A stretch of 32,769 nt of DNA, taken from NCBI GenBank assembly GCA_038212095.1, contig JBBQUW010000037.1, positions 1 through 32,769 on the forward strand, given 5' to 3'. Both the position numbers and the translations under genes were made by a program. This DNA comes from JAICYJ01 sp038212095. Lineage in GTDB: Bacteria > Actinomycetota > Thermoleophilia > Gaiellales > JAICJC01. Below are positions 1 through 8,074 of this stretch, one piece after another. The number at the start of each line of letters is the position of its first letter. The stretch's first letter is position 1. The notes under the pieces were generated by a model, which was given only the letters and a program-made list of their open reading frames with translations, made no database searches and was not told the DNA's origin.

Positions 1-55
1 ACCAACAACCGGCGACTGGCCGGGCACGTCCGAGCGTTACGGTGCAATCTCATCT

Positions 56-108
56 GGGGCCTCCTTGGAAGTCAGGGTCTTGGACAACCCAACTCTCCAG
101 GAGGCCCC
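56..108 (+). promoter_or_regulatory. long-arm hairpin that would hide a Shine-Dalgarno site
   Basis: Bases 56-65 (GGGGCCTCCT) are perfectly complementary to bases 99-108 (AGGAGGCCCC), with a 33-nt loop. The 3' arm contains AGGAGG at 99-104, which sits 6 nt before the ATG at 111. If transcribed, the helix would pair the ribosome binding site. A TACGGT hexamer at about 36-41 could be a -10 element. Whether this is a regulated leader, a small RNA or the remnant of a lost gene cannot be told from the sequence. Confidence 0.45.
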
Positions 109-110
109 GG

Positions 111-140
111 ATGAACAACGCTCCTAGGAACTACAGCTAG
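111..140 (+). CDS. possible 9-codon leader peptide (micro-ORF)
   Basis: The frame encodes MNNAPRNYS and a TAG stop. It has the best Shine-Dalgarno spacing in the region: AGGAGG at 99-104, then 6 nt, then ATG. I do not recognise the peptide. It could be a leader peptide read from the 56-108 hairpin transcript, or the start of a gene that later decayed into the repeat-rich DNA that follows. Nothing downstream on the plus strand looks like a real gene until past the rmuC terminus, so there is no obvious regulated target. Translation is plausible but unproven. Confidence 0.3.
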   Translation: MNNAPRNYS

Positions 141-390
141 CACCCGTGAGCCAAGCCGGTGAGCGACACCGCGAGCGAAGGTTTGCAGCCGTCCACGGGC
201 GAGCGAAAACCGAGCGTCGCCAGAAGCGAGGGAGGAAGAGTGCCATGGGCGTGAGTGAGCGCGACGCCCTAAGGGGCTACCACAAGCTAGGGCGGCGAAA
301 ACCGAGCGTCGCCAGGAGCAAGGGAGGGACAGTGCTTCGCACGGCCCGACCGCAGCGACGCCGCGAGGCGAAGGTTTGCAGCCGCCCGAG
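141..390. repeat. non-coding stretch with degenerate direct repeats
   Basis: Two words recur. A 17-mer beginning GCGAAGGTTTGCAGCCG is at 175-191 and 368-384. A 21-bp word that starts GCGAAAACCGAGCG and ends TCGCCAG is at 203-223 and 295-315; both copies continue into a similar AAGCGAGGGAGG-like tail. The words appear in the order A-B, then B-A. The open frames here are Arg/Ser-rich and read through the repeats, with no credible domain on either strand. The block lies directly beyond the 3' end of rmuC. It looks like a dispersed intergenic repeat or a degraded element. Confidence 0.55.
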
Positions 391-1671
391 TCAGGCGGCG
401 CCGAGAGTGCGTGGCGCCTCCACCACATCCCTGACCGCGGTCAGCTCCGGCGCCTGCGGCGTTCGCGGCACGACGTCCACCGGCTCGAGCGGCGCGATCT
501 GCTTGTCGTGGCCGACGACGCCGTGATCGGCGAACCGGCGTGCGCTGACCAGCACGCGCGTCTCGAGCGAGCCCACAGCCTGGTTGTATGCCTCGACGGC
601 ACCGCCTAGCCGCTTACCGAGGCGTTGAACATGCTCGGCGACCGTGCCGACGCGAGTGTGCAAGTCACGGCCGAGCTCGATGATCTCGCGAGCGTTGTCG
701 GCCACCTTCTCCTGCTGCCAGCCGTAATGGACGGCGCGCAGCATCGCGATCAGCGTGGTCGGCGTCGCGATCAGCACCTGCTGGTCGACGCCCTGCTGGA
801 TCAGCGAGGGGTCGGCTTCGAGCGCCGCGTTGTAGAAGTGCTCGCCTGGGAGGAACAGCAGCACGAAGTCGGGCGCATCGGCGAACTGTGCCCAATAGCT
901 GCGCGCGGACAGCTTGCGGATGTGGTCGCGCAACAGCCGAGCGTGCTCGGCCATGTGGTGATCGCGAGCCGTGTCGTCGGTTGAGTCGTAGGCGTCGAGG
1001 AAGGCCTGCAGCGGCGCTTTGGCGTCGACCACCACCTTCTTGCCACCGGGCATGTTCACTATCAGGTCGGGCCGCAGGGTGCGGGCGTCGTCGTCGCGCA
1101 CCGTGACCTGCTCGGCGAAGTCGCAGTAGCCGACCATGCCGGCCATCTCGACCACGTTGCGCAGCTGCATCTCGCCCCAGCGCCCGCGCGCCTGCGGCTT
1201 TCGCAGCGCGGCGACCAGCGCGCCGGTCTCACCGCGCAGGCGATCCTGCGAGACGACCATCGCGCGCAGCTGCTCGTCGAGCTTGGTGGTGGTCTGCAGC
1301 CGCTCGCGGTCGAGCCGTTCGAGCCGTACGTCGACCTTGCCGAGCTGCTCGGCGATCGGCGCGACCAGCTGCGCCACCGCCTTCTCGCGCTTCTCGAGCT
1401 CGCCGCGAGCCTCACTTTGATAGGTGCCCAGCGTCTGCTTGGCCAGCGTCAGGAACTGCTCGTTGTTGCTCTTGAGCGCGTCCGCCGACAGCGCCCGAAA
1501 CCGATCCTCGGCCATCGCCCGCTCGCTCTCGAGGCGACCTTCGAGCCGCGCCGCGTCGGCTGCCAGCAGATCGCGCTCGCGCCGCAGGGCGGCGGTCTCG
1601 ACCAGCCGGGGCCGCAGCGCGACCAGCGCCAGCGCCCCACCCACAACGATTCCCACGATCAGCCACAGCAT
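391..1671 (-). CDS. rmuC: RmuC family DNA recombination-limiting protein
   Basis: This is a 426-residue RmuC-type protein, the usual family size. RmuC proteins are membrane-anchored, coiled-coil proteins with a nuclease-like RmuC domain, and are linked to limiting recombination between inverted repeats. The first 20 residues form one hydrophobic anchor. Residues of about 25-150 are charged and helical (coiled coil). The rest is the RmuC domain, with recognisable segments such as GRWGEMQLRNVVEMAGM and VVVDAKAPLQAFLDAY. I chose the ATG at 1671 because the anchor starts there and AGAAGGGACGG lies just upstream; in-frame alternatives are ATG 1692 and TTG 1719. The gene stands alone. Confidence 0.93.
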   Translation of the reverse strand: MLWLIVGIVVGGALALVALRPRLVETAALRRERDLLAADAARLEGRLESERAMAEDRFRALSADALKSNNEQFLTLAKQTLGTYQSEARGELEKREKAVAQLVAPIAEQLGKVDVRLERLDRERLQTTTKLDEQLRAMVVSQDRLRGETGALVAALRKPQARGRWGEMQLRNVVEMAGMVGYCDFAEQVTVRDDDARTLRPDLIVNMPGGKKVVVDAKAPLQAFLDAYDSTDDTARDHHMAEHARLLRDHIRKLSARSYWAQFADAPDFVLLFLPGEHFYNAALEADPSLIQQGVDQQVLIATPTTLIAMLRAVHYGWQQEKVADNAREIIELGRDLHTRVGTVAEHVQRLGKRLGGAVEAYNQAVGSLETRVLVSARRFADHGVVGHDKQIAPLEPVDVVPRTPQAPELTAVRDVVEAPRTLGAA

Positions 1672-1752
1672 ATTCAGACCGTCCCTTCTCATCACCGACG
1701 CCTTACACGGGCCGGACAAAGGACTATCGCAGCGCGGTCGGACGGAGCGTGC

Positions 1753-3879
1753 TCAGAGGTCGCCGCCGGCGGGGCCGGAGGGGGCCTGGTGTGCCATGTG
1801 CGGCAGGATCCGGTCGAGCCAGCCCGGCAGCCACCAGTTCCACTCGCCCAGCAGACTCATGGTGGCCGGAACCAGCACCAGCCGCGTGATCGTTGCATCA
1901 AGGGCGATCGCCACCGCCAACCCGAGTCCGATCTCCTTGATCGCCGGCACGCCCGTCATCACGAAGCTGGCGAAGACGACGGTCATGATCATGGCAGCAG
2001 AGGTGATGATGCGGGCGCTGCCCGACAGCCCCTCGGCCACCGCCCGCCGGTTGTCGCCGGTCTGCTCGTATCGCTCGCGGATCCGCGCCAGCAGAAACAC
2101 CTCGTAGTCCATCGCCAGGCCGAAGGTGATGGCCAGCATCAGCGCCGGGTTGAGCGTGTTGATGTGCCCCAACGAGTGGTAGCCGGTCCAGTCGAACCAG
2201 CCCCACTGGAACACGACCACGATCACGCCGTACGCGGCGCCGATCGAGAGCAGGTTCATAACCACCGCCTTGAGCGGCAACACCACCGAGCGCAGCAGTA
2301 CCAGCAGCACCAGGTACGAGAGGCCCAGCACCAGCGCCATCAGCTTCCACAGGTCGTTGCCGACCTCGCTATTCAAGTCGTGGTTGAACGCGGACAGCCC
2401 ACTCACCAGCCCCTGGCCGCGCACCCACGAACGGACGCGCGGCACCAGCTGGTCGACGGCCGCCTGAGACTCGGGGTCGACCCGCAGCTGGCCGACCACG
2501 ATCACGCTGTCGGCTACCGGGTCGAGCGACGCGGCGGCGATCAGAGGGTCGCGAGCAAGCCGGGCGCGCAGGCGGGCGGCGACGGCAGCCGGGCCGGGAG
2601 CGCCGGCATCCTGCGGTCGAACCAGGATCGTCAACGCGCCCTCCCGGCCCTGGCCGGGGCCGGTGATGCGGCTGGTCAGGATGGTGTTCCCCACCCGCAC
2701 GTCGGTTGACCGCGGAAGCTGCTCCAGCGACCGGTTCGCGGTCACCAGCGAGAAGGCGGGCAGCGCCAGCACGATCAGCACCGCGGCCGATCCGCCGGCG
2801 GCCAGCAGCGGGCGCCGCATCACCCGCTCCGTCCAGGCGATCCAGAAGCGGCCGCGATCACGGCCGCCACGACGGCCCGGCACGCGCAGCGCGTTGATCC
2901 GCTCGCCCAGCAGCGACAGCACGGCGGGAAGCAAGGTCATCGCGGCCAGCACCGCGACCGCGACGACCATGATCGCCGCCAATGCCATCGACTGCACCGC
3001 GCGCACCGGCACGATCCAGATCGACGCCAGCGACACCACCACCGTCATGCCCGAGAAAGCGACCGCCGTGCCCGACGTGCTCATCGCGCGGGCGACGGCC
3101 AGGTCGGATCGAGTGCCGGCGGCCAACTCCTCGCGGAACCGGGCGAGGATGAACATCGAGTAGTCGACGGCCACCCCGATGCCGATCATCGTCACCATCG
3201 TGGTGGCGTAGACCGAGACGTCGGCATGCAGCGCGACGGCGTACACCAGGGCAAACGTGATCAGCACCGACAGGGCCCCCAGCACGGCCGGCACCAGCGT
3301 CGCCACCACCGCGCCAAACAGGACGAGCAGGACGATCAGGATCACCGGCGACGAGAGCGTCTCGGCACGGCGCAGGCCATTCTCGGTGATGTCCTGGAAC
3401 GTGGCGTAGTTCGCGGATGGGCCGAGCAGGAAGGTGCGCACCGCGCCGTCGGTGTGCTGGATCAGTGCCTTCAGGTCGCGCGAGATGGTGAGCGATCGGT
3501 TCTGGTCGACCGACGCGAAGCCGACGAACGAGATCGTCCGCCCATCCGGCGACGCCTGCGGCTGGGTCGTGAAGTGGATCTCGGGATAGCGCTGGGCGAC
3601 CGACGACCGCACCTGTGCCACACGCGCCTGGGCCGCCTGACCGTTCGGCGCATCGACCAGGAACGAGAACGAGTACGCCCCCCGGCCGGAGACGTGGTTG
3701 AGGTAATCGATCGCAAGCTGGGACTGCGAGCCCGGCACCTCGAAGCCGCCGGACGAGAGCACGCCCTGCGCCCTGCCCGAGAATGGCAGCGCCGCGATCA
3801 CCAGCAGCACCCAGACGGCGACGACCCACCACGGGCGTCTGGCGCAGGCGCCGGCGGTGCGCAGGATCAGTCGCTCCAT
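1753..3879 (-). CDS. MMPL/RND family transporter
   Basis: This 708-residue protein has the MMPL layout: a TM helix near residues 15-35, a large extracytoplasmic loop, a block of five to six TM helices, a second loop and a second TM block. Characteristic sequences are GIGVAVDYSMFILARFREE and its second-half counterpart FGLAMDYEVFLLARIRERYE, the repeated RND core. Actinobacterial MMPL proteins export lipids or other hydrophobic molecules by proton motive force; the substrate here cannot be inferred. I prefer the ATG at 3879 over the upstream GTG at 3921, since homology begins there and TACCAT lies 9 nt upstream. The C-terminus ends soon after the last TM helix. Confidence 0.92.
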   Translation of the reverse strand: MERLILRTAGACARRPWWVVAVWVLLVIAALPFSGRAQGVLSSGGFEVPGSQSQLAIDYLNHVSGRGAYSFSFLVDAPNGQAAQARVAQVRSSVAQRYPEIHFTTQPQASPDGRTISFVGFASVDQNRSLTISRDLKALIQHTDGAVRTFLLGPSANYATFQDITENGLRRAETLSSPVILIVLLVLFGAVVATLVPAVLGALSVLITFALVYAVALHADVSVYATTMVTMIGIGVAVDYSMFILARFREELAAGTRSDLAVARAMSTSGTAVAFSGMTVVVSLASIWIVPVRAVQSMALAAIMVVAVAVLAAMTLLPAVLSLLGERINALRVPGRRGGRDRGRFWIAWTERVMRRPLLAAGGSAAVLIVLALPAFSLVTANRSLEQLPRSTDVRVGNTILTSRITGPGQGREGALTILVRPQDAGAPGPAAVAARLRARLARDPLIAAASLDPVADSVIVVGQLRVDPESQAAVDQLVPRVRSWVRGQGLVSGLSAFNHDLNSEVGNDLWKLMALVLGLSYLVLLVLLRSVVLPLKAVVMNLLSIGAAYGVIVVVFQWGWFDWTGYHSLGHINTLNPALMLAITFGLAMDYEVFLLARIRERYEQTGDNRRAVAEGLSGSARIITSAAMIMTVVFASFVMTGVPAIKEIGLGLAVAIALDATITRLVLVPATMSLLGEWNWWLPGWLDRILPHMAHQAPSGPAGGDL

Positions 3880-3946
3880 CGGGCCGGGATGGTAGCCGTC
3901 GACCGGGCGCGAACCCGGCACCCCGTCGGCTATCCTCGGTAGCCGC

Positions 3947-4017
3947 GCGGGCGTAGCTCAATGGTAGAGCAGAAGCCTTCCAAGCTTACGACGAGAGTTC
4001 GATTCTCTTCGCCCGCT
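3947..4017 (+). tRNA. tRNA-Gly (anticodon TCC)
   Basis: A complete cloverleaf folds by eye. The acceptor stem is GCGGGCG (3947-3953) with CGCCCGC (4010-4016), and the discriminator is T. The D stem is GCTC/GAGC. The anticodon loop CTTCCAA (3977-3983) carries TCC at 3979-3981, and the T loop is TTCGATT in a 5-bp stem with one G-T pair. The bottom pair of the anticodon stem is a mismatch (G3972/A3988). CCA is not encoded, so the cca product in this window would be needed to finish it. It decodes GGA/GGG and lies between two minus-strand genes. Confidence 0.95.
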
Positions 4018-4041
4018 CTGTTGGTCGCACGTCCCGGCTCC

Positions 4042-4677
4042 TTACCGTCGACAGCGAAGCAGACCCTCGATCGCCCCATCCGCCGGTAGAGGCAAGGGCT
4101 CTGCGGCCGCGATATGCGGGCGCGATCCAAAGCTCTGAAGTGCGTCCGCCGCCTGAGCTGCGTCGGAGAAGAAGATGACGACGTCGCTTGTTCCCGTCCA
4201 CATCTCGATCCGATCGCCGAACCGTCGGGCCGGCACTCCGCGCACCTCAAGCTTGAGCGGCAGATGGAACCCGTACAGCGCCGCATTTCGTCCACACGCC
4301 GGCCAGTTCTGCACCTGCAACGGAGGCCCGCAGCTGTGTTCCTCGCCTCCCGAGGGGTCGCAGGTGCCGTACAGGAAGCTGACGGTGTGGGAGTGGGTGC
4401 GAATGATCCTCGAGCGATCAGCGGAACGGACATCCACCCGGTCGATGCTGATGCCCGTCAGCCGAAGCTTGCCATAGCGCTCCCCCAGCCAGAACAACGG
4501 GTATTCGCGAAAGCTGCGCAAGGCGACCAACCGACTGGACACCGACGGCGCCTGACCGTCGTGTGCCGAGCCACCGGCCTGTGAGCCGCACCCCGCTGCG
4601 ACTCCGACCACGATCATCCCGACCAGGACCGCTCGTCGACCAGGGATTCGGGCACGCCTGATCACCGCTCCCGTCAC
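4042..4677 (-). CDS. putative secreted lipoprotein, unknown function
   Basis: This is a 211-residue protein with an Arg-rich N-terminus, a hydrophobic stretch (VLVGMIVVGVAAG) and a cysteine in AAGCGS, which fits a weak lipobox. The mature part contains four further cysteines, two of them in CDPSGGEEHSC, that could form disulfides. I recognise no named family. I chose the GTG at 4677 because TATAGT (minus strand, 4689-4684) ends exactly 6 nt upstream, as expected for a leaderless transcript; a second GTG at 4665 is possible. The same frame stays open far upstream through the antisense of the next gene, which is not coding. Its stop lies 25 bp from the tRNA 3' end. Confidence 0.75.
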   Translation of the reverse strand: MTGAVIRRARIPGRRAVLVGMIVVGVAAGCGSQAGGSAHDGQAPSVSSRLVALRSFREYPLFWLGERYGKLRLTGISIDRVDVRSADRSRIIRTHSHTVSFLYGTCDPSGGEEHSCGPPLQVQNWPACGRNAALYGFHLPLKLEVRGVPARRFGDRIEMWTGTSDVVIFFSDAAQAADALQSFGSRPHIAAAEPLPLPADGAIEGLLRCRR

Positions 4678-4683
4678 ACCTCC

Positions 4684-4689
4684 ACTATA
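4684..4689 (-). promoter_or_regulatory. -10 element, leaderless start of the lipoprotein gene
   Basis: TATAGT on the minus strand ends 6 nt before the GTG at 4677. A TAGACG hexamer 16 bp further upstream could be the -35. Confidence 0.55.
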
Positions 4690-4797
4690 CGGAGCTGAGT
4701 GGACGCGTCTACCCTTGGCATCATCCCACCGCCGCAAGCGATGAGTCTCGCCCGCCGCAGGCGTCCTAGAAGCAGCACACCCGACCGGAGGCCGCTC

Positions 4798-5439
4798 ATG
4801 AGCACGTTCAAGTTCTCGATCACGATGTCCGTCGACGGCTACGTCGCCGGTCCCAACCAGAGTCGCGAGAACCCGCTGGGCGAAGGCGGAATGGAGCTGC
4901 ACCGGTGGGCCTTCGCCACCCGCACCTTCAACGAGATGCATGGCCGCGAGGGCGGCGAGACGGGGCTTGACGACCGCCAAGCGGGCCGCTGGAAGGAGAA
5001 CACGGGCGCGACGATCATGGGCCGCAACATGTTCGGGCCGATCCGCGGCCCGTGGGGTGACGAGAGCTGGGACGGCTGGTGGGGCGACGAGCCGCCCTAC
5101 CACAGCCCGGTCTTCGTGCTCACCCACCATCCACGAGAGCCGGTCGAGATGCTGGGCGGCACCACCTTCCACTTCGTCACCACCGGCATCGAGGACGCCC
5201 TCGAGCGTGCACGCGATGCGGCCGGCGACCGCGACGTCTCCATCGGCGGTGGCGCCGACACCATCCGCCAGTACCTGCGCACGGGACTGGTCGACGAGAT
5301 CAGCCTCCACGTCGTCCCCCACCTGCTCGGCCACGGTGAGCGGCTGTTCGACGATATCGGCGCAGCGCTCGACCACTACTCGTGCATCGAGCTGGTCAGC
5401 TCGCCCGCCGCGGCGCACTTCACCTACACCCGCGCGTAG
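4798..5439 (+). CDS. RibD C-terminal/DHFR-like reductase
   Basis: This 213-residue protein belongs to the RibD_C / dihydrofolate-reductase-like superfamily, which are NAD(P)H-dependent reductases of unknown substrate related to Bacillus YyaP and YwjB. The start matches the family: FSITMSVDGYVAG, the first strand and loop. Later come TIMGRNMF (the cofactor-loop 'MGRxT/M' motif), PVFVLTHHPREP and SIGGGADTIRQYL (the glycine-rich nucleotide-binding stretch), ending in strands with DEISLHVVPHLLGHGERLF. The ATG at 4798 is preceded by GGAGG at 4787-4791, a good ribosome binding site. The substrate is unknown; a true folate role is unlikely. Confidence 0.88.
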   Translation: MSTFKFSITMSVDGYVAGPNQSRENPLGEGGMELHRWAFATRTFNEMHGREGGETGLDDRQAGRWKENTGATIMGRNMFGPIRGPWGDESWDGWWGDEPPYHSPVFVLTHHPREPVEMLGGTTFHFVTTGIEDALERARDAAGDRDVSIGGGADTIRQYLRTGLVDEISLHVVPHLLGHGERLFDDIGAALDHYSCIELVSSPAAAHFTYTRA

Positions 5440-5493
5440 CGTCACCGCTGGTGCCTGGCCGGACGGCGCCGTCTTTACAGATTTCTCACTAAA

Positions 5494-5507
5494 CCACTCT
5501 CGAGTGG
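5494..5507 (+). promoter_or_regulatory. inverted repeat upstream of the CAP-domain gene
   Basis: CCACTC-TC-GAGTGG is a 6-bp inverted repeat with a 2-bp centre, 17 bp before the GTG start. TAAACC overlaps its left side and TTTACA lies at about 5473. It could be an operator, but evidence is thin. Confidence 0.25.
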
Positions 5508-5524
5508 CGGCCGATGAATGCACG

Positions 5525-6025
5525 GTGAGGATCCGCACCCTGATCGCCGCCCTGACGCTCGCCGCGCTGCTGATGATCTCCGCCGCCGGCACCGCGTCGG
5601 CGACCCTCAACTCGACGTACCGCTGGCGGCTGTTCCTTGCCCTGAACGAGGTGCGGGCCGGCCACGGACTGGCGCCGGTGCACATCGCATCGGGGCTGCG
5701 CACCATCGCGCAGGCCCACTCGAACGACATGGTCGGGCGCAACTACTTCGCGCACACCAGTCCCACCGGATCGACGCTCAGCTATCGCGTTGTCCACTCG
5801 ATGTTCCGAACCACCGGCACCTGGTGGGCGGGCGAGAACCTGGCCTGGGGCACGGGCACGATCGGCTCGCCGCGCAACGTGATCCGGATGTGGCTGGCCA
5901 GTCCCGAGCATCGCGCGATCCTGCTGTCGCCGACCTACGGCTACGTCGGCGTCGGCCGCACAGTGGGTCGATTCCAGGGCTTCGAGGCCGCGGCCGTGTG
6001 GACGGTCGACTTCGGCCACCGCTGA
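5525..6025 (+). CDS. secreted CAP/SCP-domain protein
   Basis: This 166-residue protein has a signal peptide (about residues 1-27, ending in GTASA) and one CAP (SCP/PR-1) domain that fills the rest. The domain shows all the usual marks: LNEVRAGHGLAPV, the helix AQAHSNDM with the cavity histidine, YFAHTSPTG, GENLAWG, MWLASPEHRAILLSP with the second histidine, and the terminal strand VWTVDFG. Bacterial CAP proteins are extracellular, often metal-binding or protease/lipid-associated, and mostly of unknown function. I took the GTG at 5525 because the signal peptide begins there; the same frame is open far upstream inside the previous gene but is not coding. Confidence 0.88.
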   Translation: MRIRTLIAALTLAALLMISAAGTASATLNSTYRWRLFLALNEVRAGHGLAPVHIASGLRTIAQAHSNDMVGRNYFAHTSPTGSTLSYRVVHSMFRTTGTWWAGENLAWGTGTIGSPRNVIRMWLASPEHRAILLSPTYGYVGVGRTVGRFQGFEAAAVWTVDFGHR

Positions 6026-6067
6026 TCGGGTAGGGCACCGACGCGACCGCCACACGGCCGTGTCATC

Positions 6068-6073
6068 TACCAT
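6068..6073 (+). promoter_or_regulatory. -10 element, leaderless start of ispH
   Basis: TACCAT ends 6 nt before the GTG at 6080. No Shine-Dalgarno sequence is seen. I see no good -35. Confidence 0.5.
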
Positions 6074-6079
6074 CCTCGC

Positions 6080-7030
6080 GTGACTCCGACCCGCCTTGTC
6101 CTGGCCTCGCCGCGCGGGTACTGCGCCGGCGTTGACCGCGCCGTCGACACCGTCGAACGCGCGCTCGGACACTTCGGCGCACCGGTGTACGTGCGCAAGG
6201 AGATCGTCCATAACTCACACGTCGTCCAGGAGCTGACCGATCGCGGCGCCGTGTTCGTCGACTCTGAGCTGGACGTGCCCGAGGGTGCGGTGGTTGTGCT
6301 CTCCGCCCACGGCGTCGCTCCAGAGGTGTACGCCAACAGCACCACCCGGCGGCTGCAGGTGCTGGATGCCACCTGCCCGCTGGTGACGAAGGTGCACGTC
6401 GAGGCCAAGCGCTACGCCGCTGACGGCTACACGATCGTGCTGATCGGCCACGAGGGGCACGAGGAGGTGGTCGGCACGATGGGCGAGGCGCCAGACGCGA
6501 TCCGGCTGATCGGCTCGATCGGAGAGATCGATGGACTGGAGATCCCCGATCCCAACAAGGTTGCCTACATCACGCAGACCACGCTGTCGGTGGATGAGAC
6601 GCTCGAGATCATCGCAGCGCTGCGGGTTCGCTACCCGTCGATCGTCGGGCCCAAGCGCGATGACATCTGCTACGCCACTCAGAACCGCCAGAACGCCGTC
6701 AAGGAGCTGGCCCAAGAGGTTGATCTGGTGCTGGTGATCGGCTCGCGCAACTCCTCCAACTCGAACCGGCTGGTGGACGTGACCCGGGAGCAGGGCGTGC
6801 CCTCCCACCTGATCGACGACGAGACCGATATCGATCCGGCCTGGCTGGAGGGCATCGAGACGGTCGGCATCACGTCCGGCGCGTCGGCGCCCGAGTCCCT
6901 CGTCGAGCGGGTGGTCGCCCACTTCCGCGCGCTGGGTGTGGAGCGGGTCGAGTCGCATGAGCTGGTGGACGAGAACGTCCACTTCTCGCTTCCTCGCGGC
7001 CTCGCCCGCGCCGTCGGGCCAAACGCCTGA
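6080..7030 (+). CDS. ispH: 4-hydroxy-3-methylbut-2-enyl diphosphate reductase
   Basis: IspH (LytB) catalyses the last step of the MEP isoprenoid pathway, reducing HMBPP to IPP and DMAPP with a 4Fe-4S cluster. This 316-residue protein has the three cluster cysteines: C15 in PRGYCAGV, C99 in DATCPLV and C197 in DICYATQNRQ. The catalytic glutamate lies in PNKVAYITQTTLSVDET, and the substrate-binding SSNSNRL and GITSGASAPE segments are present. The length is typical of bacteria. The GTG start is fixed by homology (TPTRLVLASPRGYC) and by TACCAT 6 nt upstream. It is single, and convergent with the epimerase gene 40 bp away. Confidence 0.97.
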   Translation: MTPTRLVLASPRGYCAGVDRAVDTVERALGHFGAPVYVRKEIVHNSHVVQELTDRGAVFVDSELDVPEGAVVVLSAHGVAPEVYANSTTRRLQVLDATCPLVTKVHVEAKRYAADGYTIVLIGHEGHEEVVGTMGEAPDAIRLIGSIGEIDGLEIPDPNKVAYITQTTLSVDETLEIIAALRVRYPSIVGPKRDDICYATQNRQNAVKELAQEVDLVLVIGSRNSSNSNRLVDVTREQGVPSHLIDDETDIDPAWLEGIETVGITSGASAPESLVERVVAHFRALGVERVESHELVDENVHFSLPRGLARAVGPNA

Positions 7031-7069
7031 GCGCCGCCGCCGTGCGCGCACCGTTGTGACGCGTGGTCG

Positions 7070-8074
7070 CTACGGACGAGCCGAGGCGCCGGCCGCAGCC
7101 AACAACTCCGCCTCGCGCTCGCGCGACATCGCGAATCCAGCCCGTCCCGGCGCGTCGATGTTCTCCCGGTGCCAGGCCAACGTGGCAGCGATCGTCTCGG
7201 CCAGGGGTCGCAGCCGCAGTCCCGCTGCGATCGCGGGCGTCGGCTCGACGTGCTCGATCCACTCCAGCTCGGGGTCGCCGCCCAACCACAGCGGCAGGTC
7301 GCTCCACGGCTCGACGCCACGATCGCGCAGCAGCTGGTTCTCGACCCACACAAGCTCGGCGCCGGACGCGGTGACGGCCACGCACTCGTCCAGCACGCTG
7401 CCGATCGTTCTGGGCAGCTCCGGGCCAACCGTGTTCAACGTCCCGGTGAGGCGACGCTCACACGCGGTCAGCACGAACGCGGCCAGATCTCGTACGTCGA
7501 TCACCTGCGACTGCGCTTCCGGACTGCCCGGCGCCAGCACGCGCCCGCCCTCTGCGATCCGCGCAGGCCAGTAGGTGAACCGGTCGGTCGGGTCGTCCGG
7601 TCCCACGATCAACCCCGGACGTAGCACCAACGCCCGATCCGGCAGCGCCCGAAGCACCTCGCGTTCGCACAGCGCCTTCAGCGGGCCGTACGTCTCCTCG
7701 GTGATCTCCTCCACCGTCTCGTCCGCGATCGTCGCGACCGGGGAGTCGGGGTCGGTGCCCGCGCCACCGTTGCCGTCGTAGACCGAGACGCTGGAGATGA
7801 ACGTGTAGTGACCAACCACCGCAGCGAGTAGATCGGCCGACGCCGCGACCACCCGCGGCAGGTAGCCGGACGTGTCGACCACGGCGTCGAACTCCCGGCC
7901 GCGAAGCACGTCCAAGCCTCCGTCGCGGTCGCCGTGCAGATGCTCGGCGTCGGCAAACAGGCCGGGGTTCGTGGTGCCACGCGTGAACAGGGTCAGCTGA
8001 TGGCCGCGTTGCAGCGCCAGCGCGGCGATATGGCGGCCCAGAAACTGCGTTCCGCCGAGGACCAGAAGCCTCAT
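7070..8074 (-). CDS. NAD-dependent epimerase/dehydratase family protein (atypical SDR)
   Basis: This 334-residue protein starts with a Rossmann fold, MRLLVLGGTQFLGRH, where GGTQFLG is the NAD(P)-binding glycine motif. Y129 and K133 in TYGPLK match the SDR YxxxK catalytic pair, preceded by FISSVSVYD with a candidate serine. A C-terminal substrate domain follows. Similar actinobacterial proteins are annotated only as 'NAD-dependent epimerase' and are related to plant CSP41-type proteins; the substrate is unknown. Its ATG overlaps the ileS stop as ATGA (8071-8074), so it is likely translated by coupling from the ileS transcript. An open frame upstream of 8074 is only the ileS coding strand in another phase. 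Confidence 0.88.
   Translation of the reverse strand: MRLLVLGGTQFLGRHIAALALQRGHQLTLFTRGTTNPGLFADAEHLHGDRDGGLDVLRGREFDAVVDTSGYLPRVVAASADLLAAVVGHYTFISSVSVYDGNGGAGTDPDSPVATIADETVEEITEETYGPLKALCEREVLRALPDRALVLRPGLIVGPDDPTDRFTYWPARIAEGGRVLAPGSPEAQSQVIDVRDLAAFVLTACERRLTGTLNTVGPELPRTIGSVLDECVAVTASGAELVWVENQLLRDRGVEPWSDLPLWLGGDPELEWIEHVEPTPAIAAGLRLRPLAETIAATLAWHRENIDAPGRAGFAMSREREAELLAAAGASARP

Noticed and set aside
146..609. Basic Arg/Ser-rich frames in the repeat region and over the rmuC 3' end
   Set aside because: They read through the repeats or lie antisense to rmuC and show no recognisable domain or good ribosome binding site.
1417..3942. Plus-strand long frames opposite rmuC and the MMPL gene
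   Set aside because: They are antisense shadows with Gln/His/Arg-rich composition.
4042..5742. 566-codon reading frame on the minus strand
   Set aside because: Only its last 211 codons are a plausible lipoprotein. The rest is antisense to the reductase and CAP-domain genes.
4940..6025. 361-codon reading frame on the plus strand
   Set aside because: The first part is the reductase gene in another phase (Arg/Ser-rich). Only the part from GTG 5525, with signal peptide and CAP domain, is coding.
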